From: a candidate division TA06 bacterium DG_78
Lineage (GTDB): Bacteria > Hydrothermota > Tepidihabitantia > SM23-42
Direction: 5' to 3'
Length of the DNA: 5,900 nucleotides
NCBI GenBank assembly: GCA_001303225.1
Contig: LJNI01000140.1
Span: forward strand, 1-5,900
Below are positions 1 through 5,900 of the stretch, piece after piece (position 1 is the first letter of the stretch; every line of letters begins with the position of its first letter). The translations under genes were made by a program, and so were the position numbers. Below the pieces are notes generated by a model. It had not been told where the DNA came from. It saw only the letters and a program-made list of their open reading frames with translations, and made no database searches.

Positions 1-1
1 T

Positions 2-124
2 ATTTACAGTGTGAAATGGAATGGATGTGATAATAACAACCGAAAAGTTGCGACGGGAGTCTATTTCACAAGATTGAAATCTGGTAATTTCACAGTGGTC
101 AAGAAGGTTATACTGGTGAAATAA
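2..124 (+). CDS. C-terminal end of a secreted/surface protein with FlgD-like / Por-secretion-type sorting tail (partial)
   Basis: An open frame enters from the left edge (first full codon at 2) and ends at TAA 122-124, giving the last 40 residues of a protein whose body lies outside the window. The tail reads V-K-W-N-G-x-D, then N-N-R-K-V-A-T-G-V-Y-F, then R-L-K-S-G-N-F, and ends K-K-V-I-L-V-K. This is the layout of FlgD Ig-like / type IX secretion (Por) C-terminal domains: a WxGxD turn, a G(V/I)Y(F/Y) strand, and a final K-x-(V/M)-x-L-(V/L)-K strand at the extreme C-terminus. In families with such tails the protein is usually exported, and the tail is a small beta-sandwich that can act as a sorting signal. 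The passenger domain, and hence the function, cannot be seen. The gene is separated from the next operon by a promoter and probably belongs to another transcription unit. The family call is fairly confident. Use of a type IX system is inference. Confidence 0.75.
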   Translation: MYSVKWNGCDNNNRKVATGVYFTRLKSGNFTVVKKVILVK

Positions 125-149
125 ATCACAGATAGAGAAAAATAGCACG

Positions 150-221
150 ATATCAGGTTATCAGTGTACCAGGATATCAGGAGAACAGGTAATCAGGACG
201 TCAGGGGATCAGGAATAGAGG
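150..221. repeat. Tandem array of nine degenerate 8-bp units, consensus NNATCAGG
   Basis: The stretch divides without gaps into nine octamers: ATATCAGG, TTATCAGT, GTACCAGG, ATATCAGG, AGAACAGG, TAATCAGG, ACGTCAGG, GGATCAGG and AATAGAGG. The last four positions (CAGG) are nearly invariant, A-T before them is common, and the first two vary freely. The period of 8 is not a multiple of 3 and no reading frame is conserved, so this is not coding. It begins 25 bases after the stop of the upstream gene and ends 43 bases before the -35 box of the rpsU operon. The pattern of fixed period with drifted units suggests an old or constrained tandem repeat rather than a recent slippage product. Its function is unknown. 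It could be a repeat family dispersed in this genome, a protein-binding array, or part of the upstream gene's 3' UTR. Confidence 0.8.
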
Positions 222-235
222 AGCATAAACGCTCC
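220..235 (+). other. Short GC-rich hairpin (possible weak terminator of the upstream gene)
   Basis: GGAGC (220-224) and GCTCC (231-235) form a perfect 5-bp stem around the 6-base loop ATAAAC, right after the octamer array. The T-rich stretch TTATTTTGT (246-254) lies about ten bases downstream rather than directly against the stem, so this is a poor match to an intrinsic terminator. It is the only GC-rich stem between the upstream stop codon and the next promoter, so a role in ending the upstream transcript is possible but weakly supported. Confidence 0.3.
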
Positions 236-264
236 GAAATAGCGGTTATTTTGTATATCACCCC

Positions 265-292
265 TTGACAAATCACGATTTTTCAATATAAT
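265..292 (+). promoter_or_regulatory. Consensus sigma70-type promoter of the rpsU operon
   Basis: TTGACA (265-270) and TATAAT (287-292) are exact matches to the -35 and -10 consensus hexamers of housekeeping sigma factors, with a 16-bp spacer. Transcription would start near 299-300, giving a leader of about 100 nt before rpsU. It is the only promoter of this quality I found in the window and it faces the whole rpsU-mutS2-dnaG-rpoD cluster. The last gene of the cluster encodes the sigma factor expected to read it, so positive autoregulation of rpoD is likely (inference). No LexA-like operator was recognised over the hexamers. Confidence 0.85.
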
Positions 293-340
293 ATAGTGAA
301 ACGAATGGTGCAAACAAAACAGTTGTGCAGGTAGTTACAT

Positions 341-380
341 AAAAAAACAGTGAACAGGGCAACATTCGCTCTTTTTTTTT
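341..380 (+). terminator. Terminator-like hairpin in the rpsU leader (candidate attenuator)
   Basis: A run of seven A (341-347) is followed by AGTGAA (349-354), a 10-base loop (355-364), TTCGCT (365-370, pairing with one G-U), a C, and nine T (372-380). The A-tract can pair with the T-tract across one C-C mismatch, giving a stem of about 13 pairs ending in U9, which is the outline of an intrinsic terminator. It lies between the promoter and the rpsU Shine-Dalgarno sequence, three bases before the latter. The GC content of the stem is low, so on its own it should be weak. An upstream segment CGAATG (302-307) can pair with CATTCG (363-368) and would break this hairpin, so a switch is conceivable. 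Attenuation is inference. Confidence 0.4.
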
Positions 381-383
381 GTG

Positions 384-393
384 AAAGGAGGTG
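384..393 (+). promoter_or_regulatory. Strong ribosome binding site of rpsU
   Basis: AAAGGAGGTG is a near-complete complement of the 16S rRNA 3' end and sits 7 bases before ATG 401. It decides the rpsU start: the in-frame GTG at 350 would add 17 residues unlike S21, encoded across the T9 tract and this site. Confidence 0.9.
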
Positions 394-400
394 CACTTAT

Positions 401-595
401 ATGACGAGAGTTACTGTTTACGATGGCGAATCATTTGAAAATGCGATGCGGCGCTTTCGTAAATCGGTAGAACGTGCCGGTATTTTGAGAGATGTGAAGA
501 AGCACGAAGTATATGAAAAACCGAGTGAAAAAAGGAAAAGACGTATGATAGCGGCACGTAAGAAAGAACTGAAGCGTCAAAGGGAGGCTCTATAG
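401..595 (+). CDS. rpsU: 30S ribosomal protein S21
   Basis: This encodes a small basic protein of 64 residues, close to the usual family length, that joins the 30S subunit near the anti-Shine-Dalgarno end of 16S rRNA and supports translation initiation. The hallmarks are the N-terminal strand (T-R-V-T-V-Y-D-G-E-S-F-E-N-A-M), the R-R-F-R-K-S-V-E-R-A-G-I-L core that marks S21 (about residues 15-31), and a lysine/arginine-rich helical tail (K-R-K-R-R-M, then R-K-K-E-L-K-R) expected to lie on rRNA. ATG 401 is chosen because it follows a strong ribosome binding site and gives the standard N-terminus. It is the first gene of the operon behind the 265-292 promoter and a leader with a possible attenuator. 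Its last codons contain an AGGGAGG Shine-Dalgarno sequence (581-587) for the next gene, and its TAG stop overlaps the probable mutS2 start, pointing to translational coupling. The identification is secure. Confidence 0.95.
   Translation: MTRVTVYDGESFENAMRRFRKSVERAGILRDVKKHEVYEKPSEKRKRRMIAARKKELKRQREAL
581..587 (+). promoter_or_regulatory. Shine-Dalgarno of mutS2 inside the 3' end of rpsU
   Basis: AGGGAGG lies within the last codons of rpsU, four bases before ATA 592 and far (109 bases) from the first conventional in-frame start, GTG 697. Its position supports initiation at or very near 592 rather than at 697. Confidence 0.6.
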
Positions 596-2544
596 TAAGA
601 ACCCACGCTGAAGGAGTTTTAGAACTACCAAAAGTACTCGACATCCTCGCTCAATTCTGCCAGACTGAACCTGCTAAACAGCGGGCCAGGAATATTGTGC
701 CTTTCGATACCCAAGAAGCAATAGAGGCTGAGTTACAGCGAGTCGATGGGATAAGGAAATGTGGTAAAAACGCTCAATTTTTTGAACCTTTTGAACCAGG
801 GTATTTACGACGTGAAGTGATGGTTGTTCCCTATTTATCGATAGAAACTACCATTTTATTAAAGCAATTTTTAATATCAACAAAGCACTTAAAGGAATTG
901 TTCAAGAAAACTGCTATTAATCATTTTTTTGCAGATCTTCATGCCTATGCTGAGCTTGTGAAGGAAATCGACACCATTATTGATGAGGATAATCAGATAA
1001 AAGATACTGCCTCAACTACATTATGCAAGATTAGGAGACAGAAAAAGGCTATCCATAAGAAGATTAAGCAGATGCTCACTACATTGCTGAAGAAACGACC
1101 GAGTATTTTTACGAGTTCTATTGTTGTTGAACGGAACAATCGGTATGTTTTATCAATTAAGAGCAATTTTAAGACTGAAATAGCAGGAATTATCCACTCA
1201 TATTCAAATTCTGGAGAGACTGTGTTCATTGAACCTATTGAAATTACGAGCGATTCTGCCCGATTATTAGAACTTAATAATCAGGAGAATAAAGAAATAG
1301 AGAATATCCTGAGTAAGCTGACAACGTCTATTCGCATCAGAATAGAGGATATTGAGCATGACATCGATGCTGTTATTACCCTCGATGTTTTATTTGCAAA
1401 GGTGCAGTATGCAAATGATATTAGTGCGACAAAGCCTATTTTTGGTAGTAGATTCACTATAATTAATAGCTACCACCCCATTCTCACGGACATCATGGAA
1501 TATGTTGTACCGCTCAATTTGCACTTAAACTCGAATAAAAGGATTCTACTCATTTCAGGACCGAATGCAGGAGGAAAGACAGTGGTTTTAAAGACGATTG
1601 GTTTGATGGTGCTCATGGCAAAGTGTGGGATGTTCATTCCTGCTGACGAAGGAAGCTCCCTGCCTTTTTTTGATGAGGTATATGCTGATATCGGAGATGA
1701 ACAGAGTATTGAGTCGCACTTGTCAACCTTTGCTGCCCATCTCAAACAGATAAAGACTGCACTATCTGGAAAATCGAATTCACTCGTGCTCTTGGATGAA
1801 TTGATGAGTCAAACATCTGTGGAAGAAGGGTCAGCATTAGCTGCGGCAATCATGGAAGAATTCAGTCGGAGGAAAACCACTGTTATGGCAACGACACATA
1901 ATGAAAACTTGAAAATTTTTGTTGGTAAACGAGATGATATGATCAATGCTGGTATGGAGTTTACTGATCGGCCAACATACCGTCTCATTGTTGGAATTCC
2001 CCAGGCGAGCAACGCCATCAAACTCGCACAGCAGTTCGGCATTAATGGAGGCATTATTGAATTTGCGTACGAGTACCTGGATAAAGAGAAGATGTCCTTA
2101 CATGAAGTATTTGAAGATTTGTCGAGAGAATTGAAGGCAGTGCAGGATGAAAGGCAGAAGCTGTCTCAGCTCATTAACGACTATGAGTCGAGGATCAAAG
2201 ATTTTAGTATATTCAAGAAAAGAGAACTCAATCAGCTCAAATCAAAATATAAGGATGAACTCATTTATGCCAAACGGACAATTGAACATTTGATAAAGAC
2301 GCTCAAAAAAGAGGGACCGAGCCAGGATCTTGTTCATAAGACACGCCATTTTTTTAAAGAAAAAATGGATATCGAAGAACCACATCAGCCTTATTATCCT
2401 CAGATTGGCGAAATTGTGAGATTACGAGACTTGAAACGAAACGGCCAAGTAATTGCAGAACACCAGGGAAAATTCAAAGTAAGTCTTGCTAATATGTATT
2501 TTTGGGTTGATCCAAAAGATATTGAGTCAGTAGCAGAAGGCTAA
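592..2544 (+). CDS. mutS2: MutS2 family ATPase lacking the Smr domain; apparent AUA start
   Basis: This is a MutS2-type ATPase, a cytosolic MutS relative without mismatch-recognition domains. The family is linked to suppression of recombination and, in Bacillus subtilis, to splitting of collided ribosomes. Counting 650 residues from 592, one sees the N-terminal MutS2 segment (V-L-E-L-P-K-V-L-D-I-L, about 9-19), a lever/clamp core, Walker A G-P-N-A-G-G-K-T at 323-330, Walker B ending L-L-D-E with D402-E403, and the switch histidine T-T-H (H436) followed by the typical T-Y-R-L-I-V-G-I-P and S-N-A stretch. After these come a long coiled coil (about 497-574) and a KOW-like domain (about 604-648). 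The protein stops there. Usual MutS2 proteins are near 780 residues and end in an Smr domain, absent here. After D-E the usual L-G-x-G-T-D-P is replaced by L-M-S-Q-T-S-V. The frame is open from 562 and the N-terminal family motif lies before the first GTG (697), so that start would truncate the domain. ATA 592 overlaps the rpsU stop. dnaG follows after 7 bases. Family certain; start less so. Confidence 0.88.
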   Translation: MVRTHAEGVLELPKVLDILAQFCQTEPAKQRARNIVPFDTQEAIEAELQRVDGIRKCGKNAQFFEPFEPGYLRREVMVVPYLSIETTILLKQFLISTKHLKELFKKTAINHFFADLHAYAELVKEIDTIIDEDNQIKDTASTTLCKIRRQKKAIHKKIKQMLTTLLKKRPSIFTSSIVVERNNRYVLSIKSNFKTEIAGIIHSYSNSGETVFIEPIEITSDSARLLELNNQENKEIENILSKLTTSIRIRIEDIEHDIDAVITLDVLFAKVQYANDISATKPIFGSRFTIINSYHPILTDIMEYVVPLNLHLNSNKRILLISGPNAGGKTVVLKTIGLMVLMAKCGMFIPADEGSSLPFFDEVYADIGDEQSIESHLSTFAAHLKQIKTALSGKSNSLVLLDELMSQTSVEEGSALAAAIMEEFSRRKTTVMATTHNENLKIFVGKRDDMINAGMEFTDRPTYRLIVGIPQASNAIKLAQQFGINGGIIEFAYEYLDKEKMSLHEVFEDLSRELKAVQDERQKLSQLINDYESRIKDFSIFKKRELNQLKSKYKDELIYAKRTIEHLIKTLKKEGPSQDLVHKTRHFFKEKMDIEEPHQPYYPQIGEIVRLRDLKRNGQVIAEHQGKFKVSLANMYFWVDPKDIESVAEG

Positions 2545-2551
2545 TTCAGTA

Positions 2552-4264
2552 ATGATTGAACGAGAGAAAATCGAAGAGATAAAGAGGCAAACCGATATTG
2601 TGTCACTGATTTCAGAGTATGTACCTCTCAAGAAAGTAGGCAAAAATTATCGTGCGCTGTGTCCCTTTCATTCAGAAAAATTCCCCTCGTTTTATGTTAA
2701 TCCCGAGAAGGGAATATATTACTGTTTTGGATGTAAAAAGGGTGGGAATGCCATAAATTTCCTCATGGAGTATGAAAAGATGGATTTCCCCGATGCAGTG
2801 AGGAAACTCGCAAAAAACTTGGGTATTGAGATTGACACAACAAAGGGTCTCAAATACAAAGAATTGTATGAGGTGAATGAATTCGCTTGTCAGTTTTACT
2901 CGTTATGTTTAAGCAAGGATATTGGTAGACGGGGACAAAACTATCTTACGAGTCGTGAGATTATTCTTAACAAACTAAAAGATTTCAGACTAGGATATGC
3001 ACCAGCGTCAGGTGGGTTAGTGACCTTTATGAGACAGAAGGGTGTGTCTATTGAAAGACTGAATCGAGCAGGTCTCATTTCTATGAATCACGAAATATTT
3101 CGGGACAGATTGGTATTTCCCATATTCAATCTTTCAGGTAGAATTATCGGTTTTGGAGGCCGTGGTATTGACGATTACATGCAGCCAAAGTATCTCAATT
3201 CTCCTGAAACACCCATTTTTAAAAAGGGTTCAGCGCTCTATGGCCTGTACCAGACAAAAGAATCGATGAGAACAAAAAACAAGGCGCTCCTCGTCGAAGG
3301 TTATTTTGATCTCCTGAGCCTCTACCAGAAAGGTTTTACGAATATTTGTGCGCCGTTAGGCACTTCACTCACTGAACAGCAGGCGATCTTAATTTCTCGT
3401 TATACAAAACGGGTGAATATTTTGTTCGATGGAGATATGTCTGGCATAAAGGCGGCCCTTCGGGCGATTGGTCTTTTCATCAATGCACAGGTTGATGTCT
3501 ATGTCTCTTCCTTGCCAGAAGAATTGGACCCTGACACGTTCATCCATCAAGTAGGTGTTGATGAATTGAACAAGGTGATCGAATCCGCCCCTGATTTTTT
3601 CCATTTTTACAAGGACGCGGTTAAGGTTGATACTGTTGAACAAGAGGTAGCTCTTATAAAAGATTTAATACAGATCATCAGTAATATTCAGGATCCAATC
3701 AGGTTCGATCGCTATCTTAAACATATCTCGCACGTCTTTGGGATAAATGAAGATACCATAAAGAGGGAAATGGAAGGCAAAAAACCTTTGCGAGAGCAAA
3801 AACCCATACGTAAGCTTAAAGTCACGCAAGAAGAGCGATTAATGGCGATGATTTTAAACGCAAAGGATCATTTTCCATTAGCGAAGGAAATCTTATCACC
3901 TGACGATTTCAATCAGGAAGATATAAAACGTTTGTACAAGACAAAACTGAAGAATGAGTGTTTTGATATTGATGATTTGTCGACTGCTGCGGATGAATCA
4001 CTGAGAGAAAAAATGTATTCAATAATAATGAAGGAAGAGCCGGTCTCTAAAGAGGCATTTTTAGATGCACTCTTTCGGTATAAGAGTACTATCGAGGAAC
4101 GAAGAATTCTTGCCAAGATAGGTCAGCTTAGTAAAAATGGAGATGTCAAAAGCATGGGAGAATATCGAAAAAAGCTGGATATTCTGAAGGAACAGCTTGC
4201 CCTAAAGCGAAAAATGTTGAACATCACTATTAACGAGGAAGCTGTACGCAGTAATGAAGAGTAA
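2552..4264 (+). CDS. dnaG: DNA primase DnaG
   Basis: DnaG makes the short RNA primers for chromosome replication at the fork, working with the replicative helicase. The 570-residue length is close to the family norm (E. coli 581). Domains in order: an N-terminal CHC2 zinc finger with C37, H40, C58 and C61 (C-P-F-H and C-F-G-C); the RNA polymerase basic region with F-G-G-R at 201-204 followed by P-K-Y-L-N-S-P-E-T; the Toprim fold with catalytic E249 (V-E-G-Y-F-D) and D293/D295 (F-D-G-D), plus the A-P-L-G-T-S-L-T motif; and a divergent C-terminal region (about 420-560), mostly helical and charged, expected to bind the helicase. All metal-binding acidic residues are intact, so the enzyme should be active. 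The start ATG is 7 bases after the mutS2 stop, with AGAAGG (2535-2540) inside mutS2 as a modest ribosome binding site, so translation is probably coupled. The position just before rpoD is the classical one. The identification is secure. Confidence 0.97.
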   Translation: MIEREKIEEIKRQTDIVSLISEYVPLKKVGKNYRALCPFHSEKFPSFYVNPEKGIYYCFGCKKGGNAINFLMEYEKMDFPDAVRKLAKNLGIEIDTTKGLKYKELYEVNEFACQFYSLCLSKDIGRRGQNYLTSREIILNKLKDFRLGYAPASGGLVTFMRQKGVSIERLNRAGLISMNHEIFRDRLVFPIFNLSGRIIGFGGRGIDDYMQPKYLNSPETPIFKKGSALYGLYQTKESMRTKNKALLVEGYFDLLSLYQKGFTNICAPLGTSLTEQQAILISRYTKRVNILFDGDMSGIKAALRAIGLFINAQVDVYVSSLPEELDPDTFIHQVGVDELNKVIESAPDFFHFYKDAVKVDTVEQEVALIKDLIQIISNIQDPIRFDRYLKHISHVFGINEDTIKREMEGKKPLREQKPIRKLKVTQEERLMAMILNAKDHFPLAKEILSPDDFNQEDIKRLYKTKLKNECFDIDDLSTAADESLREKMYSIIMKEEPVSKEAFLDALFRYKSTIEERRILAKIGQLSKNGDVKSMGEYRKKLDILKEQLALKRKMLNITINEEAVRSNEE

Positions 4265-4309
4265 ACTTATTTATATTTGTTTTGTCCAAAAGGGGTAGGT
4301 GTACTTAAC

Positions 4310-4315
4310 AAGGAG
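4310..4315 (+). promoter_or_regulatory. Ribosome binding site that sets the rpoD start
   Basis: AAGGAG ends 8 bases before GTG 4324, the ideal distance. The alternative in-frame GTG at 4315 overlaps this very sequence and would have only GGGGTAGGTG (4292-4301) 13 bases upstream. The two starts differ by three residues. Confidence 0.7.
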
Positions 4316-4323
4316 TGTTAGAA

Positions 4324-5880
4324 GTGAAATATACACAAAAAATACTTGCTAAGGCTAAAGAGCAGGGTCGTATTTCCCTTAACGAAATAAATAAATTAAT
4401 ACCAGATAATGCAACACCTGAAGAAATAGATGATATCTTGCATACACTCTCACGATACGGCATTAGTATCGTGAGTGATGGAGAGCAGGTTCCTGAACGC
4501 AAACGTACAAAGACAACATTGCGACCAGAGGAGCCTATAAGAGCGTATTTTAAGGAACTGGCGAAATACGATCTTTTAACAAAAGAAGAAGAATATGAAT
4601 TGGCAGTGAAAATTGACACTGGTTATCGAATGATTGCTCGTCAATTCTTACATTATCCGTGTGCAATCAACAAATTAATTGATGTTTGTAAACAGGTGGA
4701 ATTTTGCCACCGGAGCCTCGATCAGATATCACGCGTTGAGATTGAAGCAATGGTTGATAAACGTGCATTTTGGGCAGAACGTCAGCGTTTCATCCGTCGC
4801 GTTAAATCGATTCAGAAAGATTACACGTCTCTTATCCAGTTTTACAAGAAATATCGAAAAGATAAATCAAAAACGGTTGAGTGGCGTATATTTGAGAAGG
4901 AAGAGAGAATCTTGAGAAAGTTATCAATCCTATCACTACAACATGGTGTGGTTAACACAGCGATTCATACATTTAAAGAAAAGATTACACGACTCGGGAA
5001 GGTTAAGAAAACACTGCCACGATTGAGAAACCAGAAAGAGATAAATACATATACGCGAGAGAAAAGAACTTTAACAAACGAACTCGGAGGTAATCATGGT
5101 CACGTAGAAGAAACAATACAGATTGTTACTGCCTGGGAGAATTTGATCAATCGTGCTCGGCAGCGGATGATTGAGGGTAATATGCGGTTGGTCATATCGA
5201 TTGCCAAGAAATATGTAAACCGAGGTCTCGAATTTGCTGACTTGGTTGGTGAGGGCAATAATGGTCTTATTAAAGCAGTAGAGAAATTTGATTACAGAAA
5301 AGGCTACAAATTTTCCACCTATGCGACCTGGTGGATTCGGCAGGCAATTACTAGGGCAATCGGAGACCAGGCGAGGACCGTACGTGTACCTGCTCACATC
5401 CTTGACACAATGAATAAAGTTGCGCGTGCTCAGCGTGACATGATTCAAGATTTAGGCCGAGAACCTACAGTTGAAGAGGTTGCCAACCGTCTTGATATTC
5501 CTATGGATAAGGTACGAATGGCGCACAACATCGCATTAATACCTATCTCATTAGACAAGCCAATTGATGACGAAGAATCAAGTTTTGTGGGTGATTTTAT
5601 TAGTGATCCGATGGCAGATTCTCCGTCACGTAGGGCAGCCATTTCGATATTGAAAGACCGTTTCACCGATATATTAAAGGATTTACCGAAGAGAGAGGAG
5701 AAGATTATCCGTCTACGTTTTGGACTTAATGATGGTATGCCGAAAACTCTGGAAGAGGTGGGTAGAATGTTTAACATTACGAGAGAGAGGGTCAGACAGA
5801 TAGAATCTAAGGCGCTCAAGAAACTCCGCCATCCGACACGATTGCGTAAGTTACAGATGTACAAAGATTTGATCGATTAA
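4324..5880 (+). CDS. rpoD: Primary (housekeeping) RNA polymerase sigma factor, sigma70 family group 1
   Basis: This is the main sigma factor that directs core RNA polymerase to -35/-10 promoters. The 518 residues carry the full group 1 set: region 1.1 (about 5-50, [12 protein letters not shown]), region 1.2 (67-98, beginning [13 protein letters not shown]), a long charged non-conserved insert (about 100-275), and region 2 from about 280, including [19 protein letters not shown], which melts and reads the -10 element. Region 3 follows, then the I-S-L-D-K-P-I finger (about 406-434) and the region 4.2 helix-turn-helix (475-505, T-L-E-E-V to [10 protein letters not shown]). Region 1.1 and the insert exclude an alternative sigma. 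Region 2.2 reads [10 protein letters not shown] instead of the common D-L-I-Q-E-G-N-I-G-L (changes at 309 and 313). A 59-base gap follows dnaG, with no convincing terminator or promoter. GTG 4324 is preferred over GTG 4315 from Shine-Dalgarno spacing. The identification is secure. Confidence 0.97.
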   Translation: MKYTQKILAKAKEQGRISLNEINKLIPDNATPEEIDDILHTLSRYGISIVSDGEQVPERKRTKTTLRPEEPIRAYFKELAKYDLLTKEEEYELAVKIDTGYRMIARQFLHYPCAINKLIDVCKQVEFCHRSLDQISRVEIEAMVDKRAFWAERQRFIRRVKSIQKDYTSLIQFYKKYRKDKSKTVEWRIFEKEERILRKLSILSLQHGVVNTAIHTFKEKITRLGKVKKTLPRLRNQKEINTYTREKRTLTNELGGNHGHVEETIQIVTAWENLINRARQRMIEGNMRLVISIAKKYVNRGLEFADLVGEGNNGLIKAVEKFDYRKGYKFSTYATWWIRQAITRAIGDQARTVRVPAHILDTMNKVARAQRDMIQDLGREPTVEEVANRLDIPMDKVRMAHNIALIPISLDKPIDDEESSFVGDFISDPMADSPSRRAAISILKDRFTDILKDLPKREEKIIRLRFGLNDGMPKTLEEVGRMFNITRERVRQIESKALKKLRHPTRLRKLQMYKDLID

Positions 5881-5900
5881 TGCACGACTCATGTAGTTGT

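Noticed and set aside
11..122. Four copies of ATTTCAC/GTGAAAT (11-17, 63-69, 87-93, 116-122), with hairpins at 63-80 and 87-122, as an operator cluster
   Set aside because: All copies fall in the coding 3' end of the upstream gene and arise from V-K and (Y/N)-F-T codons, so the coding explanation is sufficient.
350..400. Longer S21 starting at GTG 350
   Set aside because: The added 17 residues do not look like S21, lie across the T9 tract and ribosome binding site, and ATG 401 has an excellent Shine-Dalgarno and standard length.
575..597. Programmed -1 frameshift fusing S21 to MutS2, since the mutS2 frame is open across the rpsU end
   Set aside because: No X-XXY-YYZ slippery heptamer is present in the rpsU frame before its TAG, although a Shine-Dalgarno-like stimulator is. 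Reinitiation is simpler.
2832..2860. Internal promoter in dnaG (TTGACA, 17 bases, TACAAA)
   Set aside because: The -10 match is only four of six and lies deep in conserved coding sequence; chance is likely.
4265..4323. Promoter or terminator between dnaG and rpoD (TATATT at 4272-4277)
   Set aside because: No matching -35 at a proper distance and no stable stem with a T-tract; treated as a plain gap within the operon.
4613..4641. TTGACA at 4613-4618 inside rpoD as a promoter
   Set aside because: Nothing resembling TATAAT follows at 16-18 bases, and the site lies within coding region 1.2.
5881..5900. Start of a tRNA gene after rpoD (AGTTG resembling a D-loop)
   Set aside because: Only 20 bases are visible, the usual G at position 10 is missing, and no stem can be tested.

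Overview
The window looks like bacterial chromosome, AT-rich, with all recognisable genes on the + strand. It carries a version of the macromolecular synthesis operon (rpsU - dnaG - rpoD), here with a mutS2 gene between rpsU and dnaG. The first 124 bases are the 3' end of an unrelated upstream gene. Its product ends in a FlgD/Por-secretion-type C-terminal domain (W-N-G-x-D ... G-V-Y-F ... K-x-x-L-V-K). Such tails are abundant in the FCB group (Bacteroidota relatives) and in candidate phyla such as WOR-3/Stahlbacteria, Cloacimonadota and Marinimicrobia. This suggests an uncultivated lineage of that kind. The assignment is inference and only moderately secure.

Layout: 2-124, C-terminal end of a probable secreted or surface protein. 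125-400, intergenic region and operon leader. It holds a strictly 8-bp-periodic array of nine degenerate NNATCAGG units (150-221), a short GC-rich hairpin (220-235), a consensus housekeeping promoter (TTGACA at 265, TATAAT at 287, 16-bp spacer), and a leader of about 100 nt. The leader contains an A7-stem-loop-T9 element that resembles an intrinsic attenuator, followed by a strong ribosome binding site. 401-595, rpsU (S21). 592-2544, mutS2, which appears to begin at a non-canonical AUA overlapping the rpsU stop. 2552-4264, dnaG. 4324-5880, rpoD. The last 20 bases show nothing assignable.

How the genes work together: the operon links translation initiation (S21), a MutS2 ATPase (a family known for anti-recombination and, in Bacillus subtilis, rescue of collided ribosomes), replication priming (DnaG) and housekeeping transcription (RpoD). 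Spacing is tight (4-nt overlap, 7 nt, 59 nt) and no convincing internal terminator was found, so one transcript is likely. The promoter is of the class RpoD itself recognises, so rpoD is probably autoregulated.

The points most worth a second look are the missing conventional start codon of mutS2, the absence of a Smr domain and the altered Walker B/D-loop region in MutS2, the octamer array, and the possible attenuator in front of rpsU. I see no wholly new system. The novelty lies in these details.
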